In this document: positions 1-9,554 of the stretch, piece after piece | How the letters are laid out: each line of letters starts with the position of its first letter | How positions within the stretch are numbered: position 1 is the first letter of the stretch | Origin: Xenorhabdus japonica | Lineage (GTDB): Bacteria; Pseudomonadota; Gammaproteobacteria; Enterobacterales; Enterobacteriaceae | Direction of reading: 5' to 3' | DNA length: 60,889 nt | NCBI RefSeq assembly: GCF_900115195.1 | Contig: NZ_FOVO01000023.1 | Location: 1 to 60,889 of the forward strand | Translations under genes and position numbers: made by a program | The notes under the pieces: generated by a model | Told to the model about the DNA's origin: nothing | The model's input: the letters and a program-made list of their open reading frames with translations, nothing else | The model's database searches: none

Positions 1-81
1 ACACGAGATTACAAAACACCGAATGAGTTATTTAAAGGAATACCCACTCATTTACTTCGTTCATTACGGTGTTGCGCTTAA
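1..81 (+). mobile_element. 3' end of an IS30-like transposase gene (partial)
   Basis: The first 26 codons of the window are open and end at TAA 79-81. The peptide contains TRDYKTPNELF, which resembles the C-terminal tail of IS30-family transposases (typically RPRKxxGYKTPxELF). The rest of the gene lies outside the window, so completeness cannot be judged. No inverted repeat was identified between 82 and 224. The family assignment rests on this one short motif. Confidence 0.5.
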
Positions 82-224
82 TATGTGAATCCAAGAAATA
101 TATAAACGATCTTACACCTATCTTACTATAAAACATATTCTTATTTTTATTTATTAAAGAAATTCATTAATAAAACATTTTCAATTTATTTTACAAGCCT
201 TACTGACTGGCATAAGGAGTCATT

Positions 225-914
225 ATGCGAATATTAATTGTTGAAGATAATTACCCTCTTCGCCATTATTATACCGAAGGATTACGGCATCTGGGATATG
301 CCGTTAATAGTGCAAAGGATGCAGAAGAAGCAGATTATTATCTTAAAGAATTCCATCCTGATCTTGCTATCGTTGATTTGGGGCTCCCGGGAGAAGGCGG
401 GCTTAGCATGTTACAACGCTGGCGCAATAAGCAAATTAATTTACCTATTCTTATTGTCACTGTTAGTAACACCTTGCAAGAAAAAGTCGCTGTGCTCAAT
501 GCCGGTGCAGATGATTATGTTATTAAGCCTATTCACCATGAAGAACTTAATGCTCGCATACAGGCCTTAATGCGACGCAAGAGTGGATTGACATCGCAAT
601 TAATTAAAATTTCACCATTTTTACTTAATCTTTTGAGAAGAGAATTTTCTGTCAATGATACTAATATCAAATTGACCTCCTTTGAATTTACTATTATCGA
701 AACCTTAATGCGCAATAATGGCAGAGTTGTCAGTAAAGAGATGATAATGCGTGAACTGTACACAAAAGATGTAGATGAACCACGAGGAAGTCATACAATT
801 GATGTATTAATGGGGCGTCTAAGGAAAAAGATATTGAGTAAATGGCCCGAAGAAATAATTTTCACTATTCGTGGTCAAGGATATATCTTTGATGTGAAAT
901 CTCATGATGTTTAA
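225..914 (+). CDS. phoP: PhoP, response regulator of the PhoPQ two-component system
   Basis: This is an OmpR-family DNA-binding response regulator that is phosphorylated by PhoQ and controls envelope, Mg2+ and antimicrobial-peptide-resistance genes. The receiver domain (about 1-115) has the acidic pair E7/D8, phospho-acceptor D51, T79 and K101. The winged-helix domain (about 130-225) ends in the typical TIRGQGYIF. Its 229 aa compare with 223 in E. coli, which it matches closely (DLAIVDLGLP, HTIDVLMGRLRKK). An AAGGAG ribosome site precedes the ATG. The 3' end overlaps phoQ by 11 nt, so translation is probably coupled. Residue 80 after T79 is Val instead of Ala, and the residue after K101-P102 is Ile instead of Phe. 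Confidence 0.96.
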   Translation: MRILIVEDNYPLRHYYTEGLRHLGYAVNSAKDAEEADYYLKEFHPDLAIVDLGLPGEGGLSMLQRWRNKQINLPILIVTVSNTLQEKVAVLNAGADDYVIKPIHHEELNARIQALMRRKSGLTSQLIKISPFLLNLLRREFSVNDTNIKLTSFEFTIIETLMRNNGRVVSKEMIMRELYTKDVDEPRGSHTIDVLMGRLRKKILSKWPEEIIFTIRGQGYIFDVKSHDV

Positions 915-2349
915 GTTCTCTAAAAAATATATTTCTTTAAGAACCAGGTTTCTCATGGCTACGGCAGTCATTATTCTGGCACTGACGCTATCATATGGAA
1001 TTGTTGCTATTGCTGGATACTTAATGCATTTTGATAAAACGAGCTATGCCATACTTCGCAGCCAAAGTAATTTACTTTACACATTAGCCAAGTGGAAAAA
1101 CAGCAAACTAGAAATTATTGCTCCCAAAGATTATACTATGAATTGCAACTCGTTAGCACTAATCTATGATAATAAGGGAAATCTTCTTTGGCGCGAGAAT
1201 AATGTGCCTGAATTGGAAAATGAAATTAAAATGGGTTGGCTGCAAAAAAATGGGTTTTATACATTTGAACTAAAAGCAAACGATAACGGGAAAAAGAACT
1301 GTTTATATAAAGCTAAGACAAAAAATGATAAACATGTGTCATTAACCTACTTTATTGCCGTAAGTATTTATCCTGCCACTAACAAACTGCCTAAAATGAC
1401 TATTGTTATTATTGATGCCCTCCCACAAGATATACAAGCATCAGAAAAAATATGGAAATGGTTTGGATATGTTTTAATCGCTAACTTACTTCTGGTCATT
1501 CCATTAATCTGGCTTGCTGCTGACTGGAGCCTTAGGCCAATTAAGTCCTTAATTAGACAGCTCAATTCATTAGAAAAGGGAAAAAGGGATAAACTGGACG
1601 ATAATCCTCCCATTGAATTAAAACCGCTGGTCAGAAATTTAAACACCTTACTATCCAGTGAACGTGAACGCTATACAAAATTTAAAACAACACTTTCAGA
1701 TTTAGCACATAGCCTGAAAACATCGTTAGCAGTACTGCAAACAAGCTTACGCTCTCTACATTCTTCTCAAAAACTACACATTGAACAAATCGAACCCATT
1801 ATGCTTGAACAGATTGATCTGATATCTCGACAAATTAGCTACTATCTGCACAGAGCCAACCTGCACAATGACAATAGTTTTTTTCTGAAGAAAATTGTTT
1901 CAATCCCAACATTCCTGAATGAACTAGTAAGTGGTCTAAAAAAGATATATGAATATAAAAGCATCTTAATTACGCTAGATGTCCCCCCAGAAGTGACATG
2001 GCTGGGAGTAAGAGACGATCTTTGGCAAATAATAGGAAACATTCTGGATAATGCTTGTAAGTATTGCGAGAGACTTGTCAAAATCACCGCCACAATGGGA
2101 GACAACTCAGTCACCATTGTTGTCGATAATGATGGATTGGCTGTTCCCCCTGATAAGCGAGAAATGATTTTTCAACGTGGTTTACGAGCGGATACATTAC
2201 GATCAGGCCAAGGTCTCGGTTTGTCGATGGCCTCTGAAACTATCGAGAAATATGAAGGTGAGATCAATATTGATGACAGTCCACTTGGTGGCACGAGAGT
2301 TAGCGCAATATTTCGGTTACAAAACAATAATAACAACAATAATGATTAG
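904..2349 (+). CDS. phoQ: PhoQ, sensor histidine kinase
   Basis: This is the inner-membrane sensor kinase partner of PhoP. TM1 is about 16-40, the periplasmic sensor about 44-185 and TM2 about 187-207, followed by HAMP and catalytic domains. The H box is at H269 (SDLAHSLKTS), the N box at 379-388 (NILDNACKYC) and the G2 box is GQGLGLSMA. Several departures from E. coli are visible. The acidic membrane-facing cluster (EDDDDAE in E. coli) is replaced by a lysine-rich stretch around 136-145. The Pro after HSLKT is Ser273. The G1 box reads DNDGLAVP, not DDGPGIP. The periplasmic domain has Cys81 and Cys133, and the protein ends in seven Asn plus Asp. Its 481 aa compare with 486 in E. coli. Confidence 0.95.
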   Translation: MMFKFSKKYISLRTRFLMATAVIILALTLSYGIVAIAGYLMHFDKTSYAILRSQSNLLYTLAKWKNSKLEIIAPKDYTMNCNSLALIYDNKGNLLWRENNVPELENEIKMGWLQKNGFYTFELKANDNGKKNCLYKAKTKNDKHVSLTYFIAVSIYPATNKLPKMTIVIIDALPQDIQASEKIWKWFGYVLIANLLLVIPLIWLAADWSLRPIKSLIRQLNSLEKGKRDKLDDNPPIELKPLVRNLNTLLSSERERYTKFKTTLSDLAHSLKTSLAVLQTSLRSLHSSQKLHIEQIEPIMLEQIDLISRQISYYLHRANLHNDNSFFLKKIVSIPTFLNELVSGLKKIYEYKSILITLDVPPEVTWLGVRDDLWQIIGNILDNACKYCERLVKITATMGDNSVTIVVDNDGLAVPPDKREMIFQRGLRADTLRSGQGLGLSMASETIEKYEGEINIDDSPLGGTRVSAIFRLQNNNNNNND

Positions 2350-2451
2350 ATGATTGCTGGCTCAATCCCGAAATATTTCAACCAAAGCTGATATCGTCAT
2401 TGACTATTCGTTATAATAGCGCGAAATTCACTTCTCACTCAGGATGTCACC

Positions 2452-3573
2452 ATGGATTATCAGCTGAATCTGGACTGGCAGGCGTTTTTGCAAAACCATT
2501 GGCAAAAACGACCATTACTGATTAAACAGGGTTTCCATCAATTTATTGATCCCCTTTCTGCCGATGAACTGGCGGGACTGGCGATGGAAAATGAAATCGA
2601 TAGCCGTTTGGTTAGTCAGAAAAATGGGCGCTGGGAAGTTTCCCATGGACCATTTGAAACTTACGACCATTTAGGCGAAAAAGACTGGTCTTTGCTTGTA
2701 CAAGCGGTTGACCATTGGCATCTCCCTTCTTCTGCACTCATGAAGCCATTCCGCGTACTGTCTGATTGGCGTACGGATGACTTGATGATCTCTTTCTCGG
2801 TACCCGGCGGTGGTGTTGGCCCCCATCTTGACCAATATGATGTTTTTATCATTCAAGGACAAGGCCGTAGACGCTGGCGTGTAGGTGAAAAAATACCCAT
2901 GAAACAACATTGTCCTCATCCTGATTTATTACAGGTTGATCCCTTTGAGGCAATTATTGATGAAGAGATGCTACCGGGCGATATACTCTATATTCCACCG
3001 GGTTTCCCACATGAAGGCTATGCTATTGAAGATTCACTGAACTATTCAGTGGGATTCCGAGCCCCCAATGCCCGTGAATTATTCAGTGGGTTTGCTGATT
3101 ATATTCTGGCAAACGAACTAGGAAGTCATCGCTACAGTGATCCTGAACTGACATTCCGTGATAACCCGGCGCTGATCCAAACAAACGAGCTGGATACACT
3201 ACGTTCAATGATGCGTGGGCTGTTGGAACAACCAGAAACTTTCCAAACCTGGTTTGGTGAATTCGTCTCTCAATCGCGCCATGAGCTGGATCTGGCACCA
3301 CCTGAACCACCTTATGAAAGCGACGAAATTTATGATTTGCTGAAACAAGGCGAAGAATTAAATCGATTGTGTGGTCTGCGCGTCCTGCGTGTTGGCGATC
3401 AATGCTTCGTCAATGGAGAATTGATGGATACTCCTCATATCCATGCCGCTGATGCTCTTTGCCAATATAATAAAGTCAATGCTGAACTTCTGGGTGATGC
3501 TATTGATGATATTCGATTTGTCAGCCTGCTTACCGCTTTGGTCAATAGCGGTTATTGGTATTTTAATGATTAA
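2452..3573 (+). CDS. roxA: RoxA (YcfD), ribosomal protein L16 arginine hydroxylase
   Basis: This is a JmjC/cupin 2-oxoglutarate- and Fe(II)-dependent oxygenase that hydroxylates an arginine of ribosomal protein L16 in the cytoplasm. The iron triad is in place: H125 and D127 in GPHLDQYD and H187 in GFPHEGY, the same numbers as in E. coli. The length of 373 aa is identical to E. coli RoxA. It follows phoQ by about 100 nt, the enterobacterial order. A strong hairpin with a T-run lies just downstream at 3578-3608. Confidence 0.95.
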   Translation: MDYQLNLDWQAFLQNHWQKRPLLIKQGFHQFIDPLSADELAGLAMENEIDSRLVSQKNGRWEVSHGPFETYDHLGEKDWSLLVQAVDHWHLPSSALMKPFRVLSDWRTDDLMISFSVPGGGVGPHLDQYDVFIIQGQGRRRWRVGEKIPMKQHCPHPDLLQVDPFEAIIDEEMLPGDILYIPPGFPHEGYAIEDSLNYSVGFRAPNARELFSGFADYILANELGSHRYSDPELTFRDNPALIQTNELDTLRSMMRGLLEQPETFQTWFGEFVSQSRHELDLAPPEPPYESDEIYDLLKQGEELNRLCGLRVLRVGDQCFVNGELMDTPHIHAADALCQYNKVNAELLGDAIDDIRFVSLLTALVNSGYWYFND

Positions 3574-3577
3574 TCTG

Positions 3578-3608
3578 AACAAAGGGGCAAAATTGTCCCT
3601 TTGTTTTT
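3578..3608 (+). terminator. Intrinsic terminator after roxA
   Basis: The stem AACAAAGGG pairs with CCCTTTGTT around a GCAAAATTGT loop and is followed by TTTT. It starts 5 nt after the roxA stop codon. pepT arrives from the other strand and ends at 3696. Confidence 0.75.
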
Positions 3609-3695
3609 CCCTTGAATCTGTTTTAAGTAGGGAGACAATATGATGCAATATAAACCATAATTTATTGATTTAAATTATTAAATATACCTTTGCAA

Positions 3696-4940
3696 TTACT
3701 CAGGAAACATATTGTTTTCGTGACTTGCCGTCAGTTCAGCAACTCGCATAATAACATCAACCGCCTGCTCCATGCCTTCCAGTGATATAAATTCGTGCTT
3801 ACTGTGATAATTATATCCGCCTGTAAAAATATTCGGGCAAGGTAGGCCACGATAAGATAACTGCGCGCCATCAGTACCACCACGAATCGGCTGGATTATA
3901 GGCTCAATATTACAATCCAGCATCGCTTGCTTAGCAATGGCAATAACATGTGGATATTTCCGCACCTCGCTACACATGTTGTAATAATTGTCATCAATCG
4001 CTAATTCAATATAGCAATCTGAATGCAATCCTTTTCCTACATTTTCCGCAATAGTAAGGATGTTTTTTTTGCGCTTTTCAAAATTGGCATTGTCAAAATC
4101 TCGGATGATGTAGTGCATCTCTGTACATTCGACGGTGCCTTTCATACTCTGCAAATGATAAAAACCTTCATGGCCTTCCGTTTGTTCAGGCGTTTCTTCA
4201 GGAGGCAGAGCGTGATGGATTCTCATTGCAAGTGCCAACGCATTAACCATTATTCCCTTGGCACTTCCCGGATGAACCATGTTACCCACAATTTTGATTG
4301 TCACTGATGCAGCATTGAAATTTTCAAATTCCAATGCGCCTACACCACCTCCATCAATGGTATAGGCCCATTCTGCACCGAAAGCCTCTATATCAAAATA
4401 ATGCGCCCCTCTGTCAATTTCTTTATCCGGTGTGAACGCAATCCGAATATCACCATGTGGAATATCTTTCTGTTTTAAACGTACCATGGCAGTAATGATT
4501 TCAGCGATCCCAGCTTTATCATCAGCACCTAACAGTGTTTTTCCATCAGTTGTAATTAATGTTTTTCCCAATAAACTATGTAATACAGGAAATATAACTG
4601 GCGACAACTCTTCATCTCCTATCCCTAATGCAATATCACCACCACGGTAGTTTTCCACAATTTGAGGATTAACATGCTTACCAGAAAAATCCGGTGAGGT
4701 ATCGAGGTGTGCAATAAAACCAATGATTGGAACTGGTCTTACAATATTTGATGGCAATGTTGCCATAACACATCCCCGTTCATTGAGCGTAGTATCAGCA
4801 AAGCCAAGTTGGATTAGTTCCTCATATAATGCCTTGGCAAGATCCAATTGACCGTTACTACTGGGAATAGTTTTAGCGGATGGTTTTGATTGAGTATTAA
4901 ATGCAATATATTTTAAAAAACGATCTAATAATCTATCCAT
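3696..4940 (-). CDS. pepT: Peptidase T (tripeptidase), catalytic base changed to Lys
   Basis: This is an M20-family cytoplasmic zinc aminotripeptidase. Numbering matches the Salmonella enzyme. Metal ligands H78, D140, E174, D196 and H379 are all present, in [15 protein letters not shown], the E174 segment, YTIDGGG and [10 protein letters not shown]. The general base Glu173, which belongs to the motif TPDEEVG, is Lys here (TPDKEID; codon AAA at 4422-4424). Gly176 is Asp. The rest is full length (414 aa) and well conserved, so the fold should form and bind zinc, but hydrolysis is expected to be strongly impaired. In E. coli potABCD lies next to pepT; here cobB follows. Confidence 0.95.
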   Translation of the reverse strand: MDRLLDRFLKYIAFNTQSKPSAKTIPSSNGQLDLAKALYEELIQLGFADTTLNERGCVMATLPSNIVRPVPIIGFIAHLDTSPDFSGKHVNPQIVENYRGGDIALGIGDEELSPVIFPVLHSLLGKTLITTDGKTLLGADDKAGIAEIITAMVRLKQKDIPHGDIRIAFTPDKEIDRGAHYFDIEAFGAEWAYTIDGGGVGALEFENFNAASVTIKIVGNMVHPGSAKGIMVNALALAMRIHHALPPEETPEQTEGHEGFYHLQSMKGTVECTEMHYIIRDFDNANFEKRKKNILTIAENVGKGLHSDCYIELAIDDNYYNMCSEVRKYPHVIAIAKQAMLDCNIEPIIQPIRGGTDGAQLSYRGLPCPNIFTGGYNYHSKHEFISLEGMEQAVDVIMRVAELTASHENNMFPE

Positions 4941-5004
4941 ATTCTCCCCCTAAATAATATGGATTTATTATGAAGAAGATGGATAGAGTAATTATTGCGT
5001 CAAA

Positions 5005-5742
5005 TCAGCTTTTATCTGGCTTCATCTGCTGAATTAAAGATTCAACATATTGAGGGACAATTTTACTGGCATGGCCATAATGCTTTTCATCGAATAAATT
5101 TTCGACTTGGCTGGGTTCAAGATTCAACTCAACAGTATGTGCTCCAGACAATTTAGCTTCATGCACAAAACCAGCAGCGGGGTAAACGTGGCCCGATGTT
5201 CCGATAGCAATAAAAATATCGGCATCAGCTAAAGCAGAATAAATCTGCTCCATACCCAATGGCATTTCCCCAAACCACACTATATGAGGACGCAGGGGCG
5301 AAGGGAATTGGCAACAATGGCAACGATCTTCTATGGTTAGCTCCGTTGTCCACTCAATCACCTGTCCAGACTGACAACACCGAACTTTCAGTAGTTCACC
5401 GTGCATATGCAGAACCCGATGACTTCCTGCACGCTCATGCAGATCATCAATATTCTGTGTCACCAACAGAAAATGGTCACCAAGCTGATGCTCGAGTTTC
5501 ACCAGAGCATCATGTGCAGTATTGGGTTGGATTTCCGGTTGTTGGAGCTGCTCTCGACGCGCATTGTAAAATGCCTGAACAATTTCAGGATCACGCTTGA
5601 AACCTTCCGGAGTCGCAACATCTTCGACGCGATGCTCTTCCCATAAGCCATCGGAAGAGCGAAATGTTCGAATGCCTGACTCAGCAGAAATTCCTGCTCC
5701 CGTCAGCACCACGACATAAGGTTTTTCTATTTTATTTGCCAA
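5005..5742 (-). CDS. cobB: CobB, NAD+-dependent protein deacylase (sirtuin)
   Basis: This sirtuin removes acetyl and succinyl groups from lysines, for example on acetyl-CoA synthetase, using NAD+. The Rossmann motif [14 protein letters not shown] is at about 15-28, the NAD/catalytic motif TQNIDDLH at 95-102 and the catalytic His114 is in LHMHGEL. The Y59/R62 pair (FYNAR) marks desuccinylase ability, and cysteines at 122-123 and 141-144 form the zinc area. Its 245 aa match the short form of E. coli CobB, without the N-terminal extension. In E. coli nagK precedes cobB; nagK is absent here. Confidence 0.95.
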   Translation of the reverse strand: MANKIEKPYVVVLTGAGISAESGIRTFRSSDGLWEEHRVEDVATPEGFKRDPEIVQAFYNARREQLQQPEIQPNTAHDALVKLEHQLGDHFLLVTQNIDDLHERAGSHRVLHMHGELLKVRCCQSGQVIEWTTELTIEDRCHCCQFPSPLRPHIVWFGEMPLGMEQIYSALADADIFIAIGTSGHVYPAAGFVHEAKLSGAHTVELNLEPSQVENLFDEKHYGHASKIVPQYVESLIQQMKPDKS

Positions 5743-5882
5743 TCGGATATCCCTGTAAAAGTTTTGTCTATGTAATCGCTGACGCTGTAATAGCCTGAAA
5801 GCCTGAACCGATAAAACTCACTGCGGCAGTAAAAAACCCTCTATACCATAGCGTGCTTAAACACGCTTTGATACTTTGACAT

Positions 5883-5950
5883 ACTATTGATCATTCAAAA
5901 CTATTGATCACTCAAAACCATTGACTACTCAGAATCATTGACCACTCAGA
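5883..5950. repeat. Four tandem 17-bp imperfect repeats at the 3' end of lolE
   Basis: Four contiguous 17-bp units lie at 5883-5899, 5900-5916, 5917-5933 and 5934-5950. The pattern is A(c/t)YATTGAYYAYTCARA. The last unit contains the lolE stop codon and its final Leu-Ser-Gly-Gln codons, so the array looks like repeated duplication of the gene end into the 3' region. The two distal units are nearly identical (one difference) and the two proximal ones have diverged. Confidence 0.85.
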
Positions 5951-7182
5951 ATTCGCGCTGGATCAAGTTTACTGGCCCGACGAGCAGGATACCAACTAGC
6001 TAATAAACTTAATACCAATGCCGTAAACAGAACATAAACAACATCAATAAGATGTAATTCTGACGGCAGAAAATCGATAAAATAGATATCTCCTGAGAGA
6101 AGTTGGTGTCCAAGCAGCTTTTCTAACCCTTTAATGATAGTCGTCAGATTTAATGATATAAAAACCCCGGCTACTACCCCAATTATGCTGCCTATCATGC
6201 CTGTCAGTAGTCCATACCATAAAAAAATCCTCCTGATATGGTTATCTTTGGCACCCAGCGTACGTAAGATAGCGATGTCGCTGCTTTTATCCTTCACTGC
6301 CATAATCAGCGTTGAAATAATATTAAAGCAAGCAACACCAATAACCAGAACCATAGCTAAGTACATGATGCCACGTATCATCTGGATATCGTTGTACATA
6401 TAACCGTAATCTTTTATCCATGTGCTGATATACACATATTTTCCCGTGGCATTACCTGCGTCCCATACACGTTTTTCTGCTGCAAAAACATTATCCGCCT
6501 TAATAGCAATACCGGTGATTGCGTCACCGTAATCCAGATAATTCTGGGCATCGGATAAAGGAACAAGGGCCAAGCTGTGATCTAACATCCCACTAAGCTG
6601 GAAAATACCCGCAACTTGTAAACGGATGCGTTTAGGCTGCAAAAGTTTCAGGCTAGGGTTATTATTGGGAATCATGACAGTCAGCCAATCACCTTGTTTC
6701 ACGTGCAATGAATTAGCCAAACCCTGCCCTAAAATCACCTGATTTTTATCTGCCCTAAACGTTTTCCATGCCTTATTACGCACAAACTGAGGTAAGGTAC
6801 TAACATTCGTTTCGGTATCCAGATCTACACCACGCACCTGTACAGCCGTGAGTTTTTCTCCACGCTCCATCAGGCCTGTAAACTCAACATAGGGAGAAGC
6901 CCCGACAATACCCGATGTCTGTTTTACCCGTTTAAGTGCAGTTTGCCAATCCTGAAAAGGTTGCTCCACCGCGTAAATTTGCCCGTGTGGAACGACGGAA
7001 AGCACCCGGTTTTTCAGTTCCCGTTCAAAACCGTTCATGGCACTCAGACCAATAATCAGCACCGCGACACCCAGCATGATGCCCAGCATTGAAATAACAG
7101 AGATTAGGGAAACTATGCCTGAACGACGTCGGCCCCGGCTAAATCGTAACGCGGTAAATAATGCAAGAGGCAGATTTACCAT
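5935..7182 (-). CDS. lolE: LolE, lipoprotein-releasing ABC transporter permease
   Basis: This is an inner-membrane subunit of the LolCDE complex, which extracts outer-membrane lipoproteins and hands them to LolA. It has an N-terminal TM at about 25-47 ([17 protein letters not shown]), a large periplasmic domain and three C-terminal TM segments (about 275-400). It ends in [16 protein letters not shown], as in E. coli (415 vs 414 aa). The start codon overlaps the lolD stop as TAATG, so translation is coupled. A 17-bp tandem repeat covers its last codons. Confidence 0.95.
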   Translation of the reverse strand: MVNLPLALFTALRFSRGRRRSGIVSLISVISMLGIMLGVAVLIIGLSAMNGFERELKNRVLSVVPHGQIYAVEQPFQDWQTALKRVKQTSGIVGASPYVEFTGLMERGEKLTAVQVRGVDLDTETNVSTLPQFVRNKAWKTFRADKNQVILGQGLANSLHVKQGDWLTVMIPNNNPSLKLLQPKRIRLQVAGIFQLSGMLDHSLALVPLSDAQNYLDYGDAITGIAIKADNVFAAEKRVWDAGNATGKYVYISTWIKDYGYMYNDIQMIRGIMYLAMVLVIGVACFNIISTLIMAVKDKSSDIAILRTLGAKDNHIRRIFLWYGLLTGMIGSIIGVVAGVFISLNLTTIIKGLEKLLGHQLLSGDIYFIDFLPSELHLIDVVYVLFTALVLSLLASWYPARRASKLDPARILSGQ

Positions 7183-7883
7183 TACATCCCCCCCGTTAGA
7201 GTTAATTCATCCTGTAAATATCCATCACGCATTTCTACCTGACGTGCCAGTTGTCTGGCTAATTTCAGATCATGGGTTACAACCAGAAATGCTGTACCTT
7301 GCTGTTGATTCAATTCTTGCAAAAGTTCAAATACACTGTCTGCATTCCGTTGATCAAGATTACCGGTTGGTTCATCCGCCAATACCAATGAAGGTTCGTT
7401 TACCAGTGCCCGCGCAATCGCGACACGTTGACGTTCTCCCCCTGACAATTCAGATGGCCGATGATGCGCCCGATTTTCCAACCCAACTGCCGCCAGCATA
7501 CCCAGTGCTTTTTGTTGAGCGTGGCGTTTTTGTCCCCCAATCAGAAGTGGCATCGCAACATTTTCCAATGCAGTAAAATCAGGCAATAAATGATGAAACT
7601 GATAAATAAAACCAATTTCTCTGTTACGTAGTTCTGCCCGCGCAGACGAAGACATTTGGTTAAGTGATTGTCCCTTGAAAAAGACTTCACCTGTCGTCGG
7701 TGAATCCAAACCACCAAGCAAGTGCAAAAGCGTACTTTTACCAGAACCTGAACTGCCGACAATTGCCATTATTTCTCTTTGTTTCATGGAGAAAGTGACA
7801 TTCTTCAACACTTCTGTAGAAACTTTTCCTTCCTGATATTTTTTACATAGGTGATGACACAGCAATAAAGAGTGATTACTCAT
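7182..7883 (-). CDS. lolD: LolD, ATPase of the lipoprotein-releasing complex
   Basis: This is the ABC ATPase that drives LolCDE. The Walker A is GSSGSGKST, the signature [15 protein letters not shown], the Walker [13 protein letters not shown], and the H-loop His is in VTHD. The LolD-specific segment [17 protein letters not shown] is present. I chose the ATG at 7883 (MSNHSLLL), which aligns with the E. coli start. It overlaps the end of lolC by 8 nt; an upstream ATG at 7919 would add 12 residues lying inside lolC. Confidence 0.95.
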   Translation of the reverse strand: MSNHSLLLCHHLCKKYQEGKVSTEVLKNVTFSMKQREIMAIVGSSGSGKSTLLHLLGGLDSPTTGEVFFKGQSLNQMSSSARAELRNREIGFIYQFHHLLPDFTALENVAMPLLIGGQKRHAQQKALGMLAAVGLENRAHHRPSELSGGERQRVAIARALVNEPSLVLADEPTGNLDQRNADSVFELLQELNQQQGTAFLVVTHDLKLARQLARQVEMRDGYLQDELTLTGGM

Positions 7884-9078
7884 AACGTAAAGTCTCAGCA
7901 GGTTGGATGGCAGCCGCACGCCAGGAAGGATATAAAGTCGATATTAAAGAGATCAGCATGGCACTGATAGCGATCATCATCACTTGCATAGTATCAATCG
8001 CAACAGGTAATTGAATGCCCTCAGCCAGCAGGCCGATAATCGGCATGAAATTATTTAGCTGGCTGGAAAGCAGCACGCCCAATCCAGTCCCCAGTAAAGC
8101 ACCGATGATGCCTGCTCCTGCACCTTGGATCATAAAGATTGTCATTACCTGACGGCGAGTCAGCCCTTGCGTCTGCAAGATAGCAATTTCACCCTGTTTT
8201 TCCATCACCAGCAAAGAGAGAGAAGTAATAATGTTAAAAGCAGCTACGGCAATAATCAGGCTCAGCAATAACCCCATCATATTTTTTTCCATGCGAACTG
8301 CCTGAAAGAATTCCCCTTTGCGTTCGCGCCAATCTTTCCATATCAGCCCTTCAGGAAGAGACTGCTGGCTTAGTTTATCAACTGATAATGGTTGATTGAG
8401 GTATAAACGCCAGCCTGTAATATTACCAACGGGATAGCGTAACAATCTGGCTGCATCCTGTTGATTAACCAGCATTTCCGTACCATCGACTTCACTGTTA
8501 GCAAAAAATGTGCCCGCTACGGTGAATAAACGCTGGCTGGGAATTCTGCCCATCGGCGTTAACTGGCTGGCACTCGGCACGATGATGCGGATCTGATCAC
8601 CACGTTTTACCCCCAATTTTACCGCCAATTTTTCTCCCAGAATGACAAAATAACGTCCAGGTTGTAGCTGGCTTCGATCAACATTGACAAGATGTTCCGC
8701 CAATGGCGCATATTCATCTTGGTTAATGCCCAACATGATGCCAACGCCAACATTGTGGGGACTCTGTAGTACCACATCCCCTTGCACGATGGAAGTAATG
8801 CGATTAACACCATTTAGACCTGCAAGCTGACTACTCGGATGCTCAACCGGATTGATAGAGTCTTTTCCCGACGTAATGACAGCCTGTGGCATAAAACCTA
8901 AGATGCTACTTTCCAATGAACGTTCAAAGCCGTTCATCACTGACAATACCGTAATCAATGCTGCCACTCCCAACGTAATACCGATAGCTGACAGCCATGA
9001 AACAAAACGGCCAAATTTATCGACCGCTCGCCCGCGCATATAGCGCAATCCTATAAATAATGAGACAGATTGGAACAT
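7876..9078 (-). CDS. lolC: LolC, lipoprotein-releasing ABC transporter permease
   Basis: This is the first gene of the lolCDE operon. LolC is the permease subunit that recruits LolA. Its layout is TM1 at about 25-47, a periplasmic domain at about 48-265, and three TM helices to 390. At 400 aa it has E. coli length. LolC and LolE share the motif VMNGFER/AMNGFER after TM1, as expected for paralogues. Confidence 0.95.
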   Translation of the reverse strand: MFQSVSLFIGLRYMRGRAVDKFGRFVSWLSAIGITLGVAALITVLSVMNGFERSLESSILGFMPQAVITSGKDSINPVEHPSSQLAGLNGVNRITSIVQGDVVLQSPHNVGVGIMLGINQDEYAPLAEHLVNVDRSQLQPGRYFVILGEKLAVKLGVKRGDQIRIIVPSASQLTPMGRIPSQRLFTVAGTFFANSEVDGTEMLVNQQDAARLLRYPVGNITGWRLYLNQPLSVDKLSQQSLPEGLIWKDWRERKGEFFQAVRMEKNMMGLLLSLIIAVAAFNIITSLSLLVMEKQGEIAILQTQGLTRRQVMTIFMIQGAGAGIIGALLGTGLGVLLSSQLNNFMPIIGLLAEGIQLPVAIDTMQVMMIAISAMLISLISTLYPSWRAAAIQPAETLRYE

Positions 9079-9554
9079 GAAATCCGCCGTATCAAAGAAA
9101 TTTATTTAGAAACAATAGATTAATGAAAAATTCCATCTTCTATCTCTATTTACGAATGTATTATGAACGTACGTTATGTATAAACTAAAACCTATCTTAG
9201 TTGACTTCACTGCTGGCTACATACTATCACCGTTTTACCAAGTTTTGCTTACTCCCCTTTCAATTTGAAGATAAAAACACCGTTCAATTCCAACTTGCTA
9301 CCTATGGTTTCTTATTTTGGTTTCTAATTATTAATTAATGGTTACGTATTTTGATATTGAATAGGTTATTGGCAAAGGCATGATGTATGACATCAGCATC
9401 AATAATAAACAATTTAAAACGTAACATGAGGAGAAATTTAAAATGACCACAAAAAACGTTACAAAAAATTAACGAACACTTCACTGCAAGTACCAATTAT
9501 TTCGGTAACTGGCATCTATAAAGCATTCACAAACATCAAAACTAGGAAAAAGTT
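9079..9554. other. Intergenic gap lolC-ADA
   Basis: This 476-bp AT-rich stretch must hold the lolC promoter and that of the deaminase gene. It contains an isolated strong ribosome site (AGGAGA) and a nine-codon reading frame starting at 9443, MTTKNVTKN. Shifting frame after it would read on as about 19 further codons, so it may be a broken short gene. Nothing else was recognised. Confidence 0.4.

Noticed and set aside
9175-9260. A 29-30-codon frame upstream of the deaminase
   Set aside because: No ribosome site and no coding features beyond an open frame; not distinguishable from chance.
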